Positions 57,820 through 64,000 of a stretch of 64,000 bases of DNA are shown in pieces (positions within the stretch are counted from its first letter, which is position 1; every line of letters begins with the position of its first letter). Origin of the DNA: Saprospiraceae bacterium UBA2329 (GTDB lineage: Bacteria; Bacteroidota; Bacteroidia; Chitinophagales; Saprospiraceae); assembly GCA_002344975.1 (NCBI GenBank), contig DDUV01000062.1, positions 124,001 through 188,000 of the forward strand, in the 5' to 3' direction. The position numbers were made by a program, and so were the translations under genes. A model generated the notes under the pieces. That model worked only from the letters and a program-made list of their open reading frames with translations. It was not told the origin of the DNA and searched no databases.

Positions 57820-59259
57820 TTACTTCCCTTTACCCTGCAACAACACCAGCAAGGTGTAAAACATGATCTTGAAATCGAGTGCCAGCGACATGTTTTCGAT
57901 GTAGAGAATGTCGAATTTCATGCGCTGCACCATTTGGTCCACGTTCGATGCGTAGCCGTATTTCACCATGCCCCAGGAGGTGATGCCGGGGCGCACCTTG
58001 AGCAAATGCTTGTAATGCGGTGCTTTTTGCAAAATCAGATCAATGTAATATTGGCGTTCGGGGCGCGGCCCCACCAGCGACATATCGCCGATGAGTACAT
58101 TGAAAAATTGCGGCAGTTCGTCTAATCTCCATTTGCGCATCACGGCGCCCCAGGGCGTGCAGCGCGGGTCGCCGTCGTGAGACAGCCTCGGCCCCTCGGC
58201 TTCGGCGTCCAATGACATGGAGCGGAATTTGAAAATCAGGAAAGGCTTTCCGTTGATGCCCACGCGTTCCTGTTTGAAAAAAATAGGGCCGGGCGAAGAC
58301 CAGCGCACCCGCAGGGCAATGTAGAGGTAGAGCGGAGAGAGTAAGAGCAAAAACACAGATGAGGCCGCCACGTCAATCAGGCGCTTGATAAGACGCTGCC
58401 AGCGAGCCATCAGTCCGCGCTTGATCTCGATGAGTACGGCGCCGTACAAGTGGTTCATTTTCACCGTTCCCAACAGAATGTCGTACATGTCGGGAATGAT
58501 TTTTACCAAAATGCGCTCGTCAAAATCAAAGAGGATGTTGAGGATTTCACTGAGCCGGTTGTGCTCCGAGGTCTCTATGGCGATAATGACTTCCTCTACG
58601 TTATGCTCCGGGATGATCCGCGGCAAGTCTTCGATGCGGCCCAGCCGAGGCAGACAACTTGCCAGCTCGTTTTTGCTTTTGCCGTTGGTATCAATGAATC
58701 CGATGAATTTGTAGCCTAATCCTTTTTCCCTTCCGGTAATGTCTTCAAAGAGGTCAAGTGCATTTTGATTGCCTCCGATGAGGAGTGTGTTGTAAGTGAT
58801 TTCACCCGACTTGAGACGGCGGCTGGCGCGCGTGAGCAGGATCATACGCACCGTGCCTGTGAGGCTGAAATGCAGCAGAAAAAGGGTAAAAAATGAGTTG
58901 TAGTAGGTAGTATAGTTGGTAACGAAATCGTCTAAAATGAGGGTAAAGAACAAAAACAAAACCCCAAAAAAACTGAGAAAAAGCGTACGGGTAAGCGTCG
59001 CGAGCCTTGACATTCGGTAGATGTCGTTGTACTGATCGAAAATACCGTAAAACAGCAGCCAGCCCAATGGAATGATGAGGATGCCGTACAGGAAATTGGG
59101 GTCATTCAGGGTAGCCGTTCCTAAAGAAGCGCCCTCCAAATGTTTGCGATACATAAAGAAGCAAGCCCATGACAGCATGGCGGTCACAAAGTCGGCAGCC
59201 TGGTACATCAAGGTGTGCCGTTGTCGTTTGCGTGTCATATCATGTCGTTGTCCCATCAT
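57820..59259 (-). CDS. Polyprenyl-phosphate sugar-1-phosphate transferase (WcaJ/WbaP type)
   Basis: 479 residues. Four to five N-terminal membrane helices (about 20-130), a nucleotide-binding-like middle domain (CoA_binding_3 type: TLLIGGNQNALDLFEDITGREKGLGYKFIGFID, in parts) and the C-terminal catalytic bacterial sugar transferase domain (KRLIDVAASSVFLLLLSP, FFKQERVGINGKPFLIFKFRSM in parts, LDELPQFFNVLIGDMSLVGPRPE in parts). It transfers a sugar phosphate to undecaprenyl phosphate, initiating exopolysaccharide or O-antigen synthesis. Start at the first of two Mets; a third candidate is M8. No other glycan genes adjoin. Confidence 0.93.
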   Translation of the reverse strand: MMGQRHDMTRKRQRHTLMYQAADFVTAMLSWACFFMYRKHLEGASLGTATLNDPNFLYGILIIPLGWLLFYGIFDQYNDIYRMSRLATLTRTLFLSFFGVLFLFFTLILDDFVTNYTTYYNSFFTLFLLHFSLTGTVRMILLTRASRRLKSGEITYNTLLIGGNQNALDLFEDITGREKGLGYKFIGFIDTNGKSKNELASCLPRLGRIEDLPRIIPEHNVEEVIIAIETSEHNRLSEILNILFDFDERILVKIIPDMYDILLGTVKMNHLYGAVLIEIKRGLMARWQRLIKRLIDVAASSVFLLLLSPLYLYIALRVRWSSPGPIFFKQERVGINGKPFLIFKFRSMSLDAEAEGPRLSHDGDPRCTPWGAVMRKWRLDELPQFFNVLIGDMSLVGPRPERQYYIDLILQKAPHYKHLLKVRPGITSWGMVKYGYASNVDQMVQRMKFDILYIENMSLALDFKIMFYTLLVLLQGKGK

Positions 59260-59363
59260 ACGCGGGCGAGATAGTTGCGGTGCGGAAGCTCGGTTTTGCC
59301 TTGCTGAACGAAGGGTTGGCTTTCGGAGTCCTCCTTCTCTCAGGCAATCGCTTTACCTCCTTG

Positions 59364-60248
59364 TCAAAAATGCACCAGTTTCACATTGTCAATCCACACT
59401 TTGGCCACTTTTTTCTCCGGCACGCCGTTTTGCACGGGAATGGCCGCCTGCAAAACGATTTGATATTGCGGAAAGCGGCTATTGAATATCGTCTGGCTGA
59501 GATTGAAATAAATTTTGTTCCAGTCTGCTCTGGCCCTGAACCCGGACTCATACAAGGTAGTGCCGGCGATGGGGCCTCCTGTTTCAAAGCCTACCAGGCC
59601 CACCAGTACATCCACATCCGATTTGTAATTCATCTCCAGATACACATAGGGAGAGCTACTGTTCAGCCCGCTCAGCAGCGGGAGCGCCACCACTTCGGCC
59701 ACCGTATTCATCGAGTCCAGCACAAACACACCGGAAGCCTCGCCTTCAAAAGGCATTTCGGCACTCCTTTGTACTGCCTGCGCTGTAGTTCCAGTGCGTA
59801 CCGTGCGAAAAATGTGTTGTGGCCCTTCAAAATTTTCAATGAAGGCAAACTTCGTTTCGGGCAGATAGCTCGTCATTGGACGAATGATCTGCGTTTCATT
59901 GGCGCCCAGATTCACGGTTACCGTCACCGGAGCGTAAAATGGATAAATTTCGGGCAGTTCTCCAATACCGTTGTCTTTGATGCCTGCCTGCAAAGTCAAA
60001 GGTTGAGGGCCTGTTCCCAAAACGGGGAAAGCTGTGCCAAACCGATAGGCGCCTAAAAAATCGTTGCCGGCAGATACCCACACCTCGCTGATCTTGGACG
60101 AAGCGCTGCCCTGGTTGGCCGTCGTAGTGATCTGAAAAGGCTCTATGGAAACGTATCCGGGAATCGGCTCTTCCGGATTGATGAGATCGCACCCTGTAAG
60201 AGTGGCCAGTCCCCATATCAGCAAACTTGTTTGCAAAAAAAACCTCAT
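59364..60248 (-). CDS. Exported lipoprotein, hypothetical
   Basis: 294 residues; lipobox TLTGC (C20). Beta-rich mature protein: FQITTTANQGSASSKISEVWVSAGNDFLGAYRFG (in parts), PVTVTVNLGANETQIIRPM, EGEASGVFVLDS, YVYLEMNYKSDVDVLVGLVG, WNKIYFNLSQTIF, KVAKVWIDNVKLVHF. The second half looks like a carbohydrate-binding-module-like jelly roll. I do not recognise the family. Position between the sugar transferase and the oxidoreductase suggests an envelope-polysaccharide context; inferred. A 104-bp gap to the sugar transferase has no clear signal. Confidence 0.7.
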   Translation of the reverse strand: MRFFLQTSLLIWGLATLTGCDLINPEEPIPGYVSIEPFQITTTANQGSASSKISEVWVSAGNDFLGAYRFGTAFPVLGTGPQPLTLQAGIKDNGIGELPEIYPFYAPVTVTVNLGANETQIIRPMTSYLPETKFAFIENFEGPQHIFRTVRTGTTAQAVQRSAEMPFEGEASGVFVLDSMNTVAEVVALPLLSGLNSSSPYVYLEMNYKSDVDVLVGLVGFETGGPIAGTTLYESGFRARADWNKIYFNLSQTIFNSRFPQYQIVLQAAIPVQNGVPEKKVAKVWIDNVKLVHF

Positions 60249-60275
60249 ACTGCGATTTGTGTTATGAAAACCAGA

Positions 60276-61310
60276 TCAGGAAGTAATTCTGATATCGCCT
60301 CCCGATTTATCAATATTTAATCCTGCCGCTGCCTGCCTTCGCTCCATATCGGCAATGATGCGCCAGGCCAAGCGGAGCGCATCGTACCCGTCTTCAATGC
60401 TCACTTTGGGGCGGCTCTGTTGCAGGATGCTCTCTGCAAAACTTTCGAGTTCCAACTTGATGGCGTTCACTGGTTCAATGGGGGGCGTTTGTATATGCAC
60501 CACCTTTGTACCTGTGGCTGTCGGCATTTCCATCACAGGAATGCCCTGTGCCGGCGAGGCGTCGTCTTTATCGCGGAGTTGGATAACTTGTGCTTGTTTT
60601 TCCAACAAATCAAGGCTGATGTAGGCATCGCGCTGGAAGAGCCGTACCTTTCTCATTTGTTTCAAAGATATGCGGCTGGCTGTGAGATTGGCCACGCAGC
60701 CGTTGCCAAACTCTATGCGTGCGTTGGCTATGTCGGGCGTATCGCTCACCACGGCTACTCCGCCCGCACTCACGGCTGTTACCGGCGCTTGTACCAAGCT
60801 GAGAATGATGTCAATATCATGGATCATCAGGTCCAACACTACCGACACATCAGCGCCGCGCGGATTGAACTGCGCCAAACGATGGGCCTCAATAAACATG
60901 GGATGCAATGGCACGTCTCCCAAAGCCAGCAATGCCGGATTGAAACGCTCTACATGCCCCACCTGTACCTTCAGCCCTGCCGCCTGGCTCAGGCGAACCA
61001 ATTCTTCCGCTTCTGCCAAAGTGTGGGTCAGCGGTTTTTCTATAAAAATATGGCGTCCTTTGGCAATGGCGGCTTTCGCCAAAGCAAAATGAGTGGGCGT
61101 GGGCGTCACGATGTCCACCACATCCACCGCATCCAGCAATGCCTCTATGGTTTCAAAGCGATGTGCGCCGTAAGTTTCCTGTGCTTGAAGAGCTGTTGCG
61201 TCGTCGGGGTCGTAAAAACCAGCCAACTCCCATACGTCCGATGCCAAACCGATACATTTGAGGTGAATTTTGCCCAGATACCCGGCGCCGAAAACCCCGA
61301 TTTTTAACAT
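60276..61310 (-). CDS. Gfo/Idh/MocA-family NAD(P)-dependent oxidoreductase
   Basis: 344 residues, start at the ATG at 61310. Rossmann motif GVFGAGYLGKIH (residues 5-16) and the family EKP motif (91-93: IFIEKPLTH), followed by VQVGHVERFNP and the C-terminal alpha/beta domain (ADVSVVLDLMIHDIDIILSL). Members oxidise sugars or nucleotide-sugars; the VGHVERFNP form is common among sugar-nucleotide 3-dehydrogenases, but the substrate is not assignable. Neighbour of the sugar transferase cluster. Confidence 0.88.
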   Translation of the reverse strand: MLKIGVFGAGYLGKIHLKCIGLASDVWELAGFYDPDDATALQAQETYGAHRFETIEALLDAVDVVDIVTPTPTHFALAKAAIAKGRHIFIEKPLTHTLAEAEELVRLSQAAGLKVQVGHVERFNPALLALGDVPLHPMFIEAHRLAQFNPRGADVSVVLDLMIHDIDIILSLVQAPVTAVSAGGVAVVSDTPDIANARIEFGNGCVANLTASRISLKQMRKVRLFQRDAYISLDLLEKQAQVIQLRDKDDASPAQGIPVMEMPTATGTKVVHIQTPPIEPVNAIKLELESFAESILQQSRPKVSIEDGYDALRLAWRIIADMERRQAAAGLNIDKSGGDIRITS

Positions 61311-61464
61311 AACGTCTGTTTTACCCGGTAAAGGTAAGCCAAAATGGTTACACCCAAATACCAACGCGGGTCTTTACTTTGTGGTATTCTTACAGAGCTG
61401 GTTGGTCGTACCCGCGACGGAAACAATGAATCAGGGAATATAAGCAGGGCGAACAAACTGAATC

Positions 61465-61764
61465 TCAACGATAATACATCAGCACACCGCCCAACAGGGT
61501 AATCAGTGCAATGAGCACCGAAGCCATGCGCACCGAAAAGCGAATGTATTTCACAAAGTTGAGAATATCGGTTTTAGCTTCAGGATACAAGGGCAGGATT
61601 TCTTCCTCTAAGCGGCGGGCATTGAAAAAGTGCGCCGCGCCAAAGCGGACGTTCTGCCGAGCCAAGCGCTGGTAAGTTCTCAGCACCCGAATTCTGAAAT
61701 AGAAATTGAGCACTACCATGGCAGCAAACAAGGCCATCAGGCTAAAAATCAGAGCTATTTGCAT
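61465..61764 (-). CDS. Small two-helix membrane protein
   Basis: 99 residues: a membrane helix at about 2-20 (QIALIFSLMALFAAMVVLNFY), a basic cytoplasmic loop (RIRVLRTYQRLARQNVRFGAAHFFNARRLEEEILPLYP, in parts) and a second helix at about 78-97. No recognised family. A stem-loop (61797-61829) sits just upstream. Confidence 0.55.
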   Translation of the reverse strand: MQIALIFSLMALFAAMVVLNFYFRIRVLRTYQRLARQNVRFGAAHFFNARRLEEEILPLYPEAKTDILNFVKYIRFSVRMASVLIALITLLGGVLMYYR

Positions 61765-61796
61765 GGAAAAACGGGATATGAAACGTCCTAAAAATG

Positions 61797-61829
61797 AAAA
61801 GTGCGAAAGCCGGGCGGCTTTGCACTTTT
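61797..61829 (-). terminator. Stem-loop upstream of the 61764 gene, possible attenuator
   Basis: AAAAGTGC-(g)-AAAGCC-gggc-GGCTTT-GCACTTTT: a two-part stem with one bulged base. On the minus strand it is followed by CATTTTTAGG, a weak T tract, then the 61764 start. It may terminate leftward read-through or attenuate the small gene. Confidence 0.5.
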
Positions 61830-62180
61830 CGGAAAAAAACTAAACCCCAGTTATAGATCTTTCAGAGTCGAAACTCTTTACATTTTTATTTTTTAAAACT
61901 TCCGATCATCAAGATGATCTTTCAGTTGCTGTTTTTTGCAATCACGATGCAAAGATAAGCGGCCTTTGATAAATGTCAAGCTTTTCGCTGATTTTTTTTG
62001 AGGCCTCCTGCTTTTTTTCGTGTGGGCAAAAATTTCTGTTTTGATGTTGGTTAAAATTGATGTATCAACATTTAACGATACAAAGTTAAGCCTCTTTATT
62101 CTGAAATGCAAGTTTTTTGCACAAAAAAATGTCTCAAAAAATACGGTGTGGGCATTTTTGCAATCCAGCGGTAGCAAACC
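61830..62180. other. AT-rich gene-free gap
   Basis: The 467-bp gap 61765-62231 is markedly AT-rich. Apart from the two listed stem-loops it contains the perfect hairpin GATCATC-AA-GATGATC (61904-61919) and GAGT-CGAA-ACTC. A 107-codon minus-strand frame here has the composition of random AT-rich DNA. No tRNA or known RNA was recognised; an unannotated small RNA remains possible. Confidence 0.5.
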
Positions 62181-62223
62181 AAAAGTAAACGGCGTATTGA
62201 ATGCCTTGACAATCAATACGCCG
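62181..62223 (-). terminator. Rho-independent terminator after the persulfide dioxygenase gene
   Basis: Perfect 11-bp stem CGGCGTATTGA (62190-62200) / TCAATACGCCG (62213-62223). On the minus strand it is followed by TTTACTTTTGG; it starts 9 bp after the stop codon. Confidence 0.78.
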
Positions 62224-62231
62224 CGTTCACA

Positions 62232-63683
62232 TCAATAAGCAGCCGCCATGGCGTCGTCTATGATCTCTTGTGGAATGGTAGTAGGACAAACAAAATCTGT
62301 TTTCGGCACCTGCGACTCTTCCACCGCCCGCCAGCCACCGTAAACATCAACGACATTCTGGAAGCCACGCGCTTTGAGGATCGAAGCCATAATCATGGAG
62401 CGATACCCTCCGAGGCACTGTACATAGTACTTTTGGCGTGCGTCCAATTTGTACATGTTGTTGTTGATGTAGTCCAATGGGAAATTTTGGGCGCTGAGGG
62501 CATGATGAGACAAGTACTCGGAGGGCTTGCGCACATCTAAGTAATTGTCAACAACGCCAACCTTGAGGCGAAGCGCGAGTTCATCGGCAGTAACCGACTC
62601 TATGGTGTCCACTGCGCGTCCCGTGGCAGTCCAGGCTTCAATACCGCCTTTCAGATAGCCAAGCGTATTATCGTAACCCACGCGAGCCAGGCGGGTGACC
62701 ACCTCTTCCTCCCGACCTTCGGGGGTAAGGAGTACGATGGGCTGATGCAAATCCACAATCAAAGCGCCGACCCAGGGCGCAAAGGCGCCGTCAATCCCTA
62801 TAAATATGGAACCGGGGATGAAACCCTCCCGGAAAACATCTTCATGGCGGGTATCCAATATGAGCGCGCCCTCGCTCTCCGTGAGCAATTCGATCTCGGC
62901 CGGGCTGAGTGGTACTGCGCCGCGTTTGAGCACCGCATCGAAACTGCCGTAGCCCTTTTTATTGAGCATGGCATTTTTTGCAAAATATTGCGGCGGCGGC
63001 GCCAAACCTGCTGTCACCTCGGCAATGAACTCATCTTTGGTCATATCGGCGCGCAGGGCATAGTTGGTTTCCTTCTGATGGCCCAAGGTATCCCAGGTGT
63101 CGCTGCTCATGTTTTTGCCGCAGGCCGAACCGGCGCCGTGAGCAGGATACACAATGACATCATCTGCCAAAGTCATGATCTTGTTGCGGAGGCTGTCGTA
63201 CAGCCACCCGGCCAGGTCTTCTTTTGTAACGGAGCCGGCCTTCTGAGCCAGGTCGGGTCGGCCTACGTCGCCGATGAAGAGCGTATCGCCGGTGAAGATG
63301 GCGTAATCCTTCCCATTTTCATCCTTCAGTAGAAAAGTGGTGGATTCGGGCGTGTGGCCGGGGGTGTGCAAAATTTTGAACGTAAGACGTCCTACTTTCA
63401 GTTCCTCGCCGTCTTGGGCCTCGTGCTTGTCAAATTCGGTGGCGGCGCCGGGACCATATACGATGGCAGCGCCGGTCTTTTTGGCCAGGTCTAAGTGCCC
63501 CGACACAAAATCGGCATGGAAGTGCGTCTCGAAGATATACTTCAGCGTAGCGCCTTCTTTTTCCAATTTCTCCATATAAGGCTGGGTCTCGCGCAGGGGG
63601 TCAATGATGACAGCCTCGCCGTCGCTCTCGATGTAGTAGGCTGCTTCCGCCAGACATCCGGTATAGATTTGTTCAACTTTCAT
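62232..63683 (-). CDS. Persulfide dioxygenase-rhodanese fusion (CstB-like)
   Basis: 483 residues, start at the ATG at 63683. N-terminal metallo-beta-lactamase domain with an ETHE1-like mononuclear iron site: THFHADFVSGH (H54, H56, D58), H110 (HTPGHT) and D133 (FTGDTLFIGDVGRPDL). A middle rhodanese-like domain (about 260-355, LILDTRHEDVFREGFIPGS) lacks the active cysteine. The C-terminal rhodanese has YYVQCLGGYRSM with C423. This order matches CstB of staphylococci, which oxidises persulfides to thiosulfate, so a role in sulfide/persulfide detoxification is likely. Single gene with its own terminator. Confidence 0.9.
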   Translation of the reverse strand: MKVEQIYTGCLAEAAYYIESDGEAVIIDPLRETQPYMEKLEKEGATLKYIFETHFHADFVSGHLDLAKKTGAAIVYGPGAATEFDKHEAQDGEELKVGRLTFKILHTPGHTPESTTFLLKDENGKDYAIFTGDTLFIGDVGRPDLAQKAGSVTKEDLAGWLYDSLRNKIMTLADDVIVYPAHGAGSACGKNMSSDTWDTLGHQKETNYALRADMTKDEFIAEVTAGLAPPPQYFAKNAMLNKKGYGSFDAVLKRGAVPLSPAEIELLTESEGALILDTRHEDVFREGFIPGSIFIGIDGAFAPWVGALIVDLHQPIVLLTPEGREEEVVTRLARVGYDNTLGYLKGGIEAWTATGRAVDTIESVTADELALRLKVGVVDNYLDVRKPSEYLSHHALSAQNFPLDYINNNMYKLDARQKYYVQCLGGYRSMIMASILKARGFQNVVDVYGGWRAVEESQVPKTDFVCPTTIPQEIIDDAMAAAY

Positions 63684-63878
63684 GGTCAATACTTTGATTT
63701 TAGATTGGTGTGGTGTTCAAAACGGCCATGTAAAAATGGCATCGCAAAGATGAATGATTTTTAACAGCTCAGTTTGTGATGGCGTTCACAAAAGAAATTT
63801 TTAAAAAAAACAGACTTTTTTGTTTACCCCGCCTCCCCTGCATTCATTAACAGGCAAATCAAACAAAACAGACTTGCC

Positions 63879-64000
63879 ATGAAAAAGAAATCCATCTTCC
63901 ACCTCTTCCTTTTCCTGTGGATACTGACTGCGTCTTTCGGCTGCTTTGAAGAAAAGGACTTCCCGCCAGGCTCACAGAAATTTTGCAAGCCCTGTTTTGA
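63879..64000 (+). CDS. Lipoprotein, 3' end beyond window
   Basis: 40 codons visible: a basic start (KKKS), a hydrophobic stretch (IFHLFLFLWILTASFGC) with a lipobox SFGC (C22), then an acidic segment with cysteines (FEEKDFPPGSQKFCKPCF). The upstream region 63684-63878 holds no other gene. The family is not recognisable from this fragment. Confidence 0.55.
   Translation, partial: MKKKSIFHLFLFLWILTASFGCFEEKDFPPGSQKFCKPCF

Noticed and set aside
61893..62216. 107-codon minus-strand frame in the AT-rich gap
   Set aside because: It covers a terminator and hairpins, lacks any motif and has random AT-rich composition.
1..64000. tRNA, rRNA, tmRNA, SRP RNA or known riboswitches
   Set aside because: All gaps were read on both strands; no TPsiC-arm pattern, acceptor pairing or recognisable riboswitch core was found, though a covariance search was not possible.

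Overview
The window looks like one contiguous chromosomal segment of a Bacteroidota bacterium, most likely from the Saprospiria/Chitinophagia side of the phylum; I cannot fix a genus. The evidence is a SusC/SusD pair with an accessory lipoprotein, two proteins with type IX secretion (T9SS) C-terminal sorting domains, DUF4294, DUF2490 and DUF4269 proteins, solo recO/recQ/rarA genes, and promoters of the Bacteroidota form TTG-N19-21-TAnnTTTG. There is no rRNA, tRNA, CRISPR array, insertion sequence or phage module that I can see. Coding density is high and most genes stand alone or in pairs.

Layout. 1-7.2 kb: end of recO, an outer-membrane DUF2490 protein, a carboxypeptidase-regulatory-like protein, a membrane fatty-acid desaturase, a Clp-like double AAA+ ATPase and an S41 (CtpA-type) protease. 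7.3-9.1 kb: obg, then a DUF2281/PIN toxin-antitoxin pair. 9.2-14.6 kb: a C39-peptidase ABC exporter, a GT-C-like membrane protein and an HlyD membrane-fusion protein, with kptA (tRNA 2'-phosphotransferase) overlapping convergently. 15-18.6 kb: a Cys/Met-metabolism PLP enzyme, an SCO/lipoprotein pair and pdxJ. 18.8-28.9 kb: a secretion and nutrient-uptake block (SusC, SusD, lipoprotein, ASST-like T9SS protein, FG-GAP/ASPIC T9SS protein, TonB-domain protein). 29-36.7 kb: dapF with a small membrane partner, a coiled-coil protein, an exonuclease, a DinB-type protein, DUF4294, a serine hydrolase and rarA. 36.7-46.5 kb: a PLP decarboxylase, lemA/DUF2207, fadH, an AAA/PD-(D/E)XK protein, a hypothetical protein and a lytic transglycosylase. 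46.5-55.5 kb: a conserved protein plus secG, DUF4269, kdsD-like, recQ, a DUF433/DUF5615 toxin-antitoxin pair, an inactive M16-LolA-like fusion, an RDD protein and a short asparaginase-like protein. 55.5-64 kb: a second AAA/PD-(D/E)XK protein, a 5'-nucleotidase, a sugar-transferase/lipoprotein/oxidoreductase group, and a CstB-like persulfide dioxygenase-rhodanese fusion; a lipoprotein runs off the end.

The most unusual content is intergenic. First, many gaps hold DNA built from 7-base words kept in register, with a different vocabulary at each locus; the longest keeps one register for 24 consecutive heptamers (38267-38434). Second, a composite palindromic repeat, GATAAACTGC...GCAGAT, occurs at six loci, always pointing toward the start codon of the adjacent downstream gene and usually next to a TAnnTTTG-like -7 box. 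Third, a short GC-rich hairpin, CCGCGCCAC(A)GCGCGG, is found inside both kinds of repeat and once inside a coding sequence. I regard these as the best candidates for an undescribed system. The C39 exporter without a visible cargo gene and the orphan inactive M16-LolA fusion are the main protein-level oddities.
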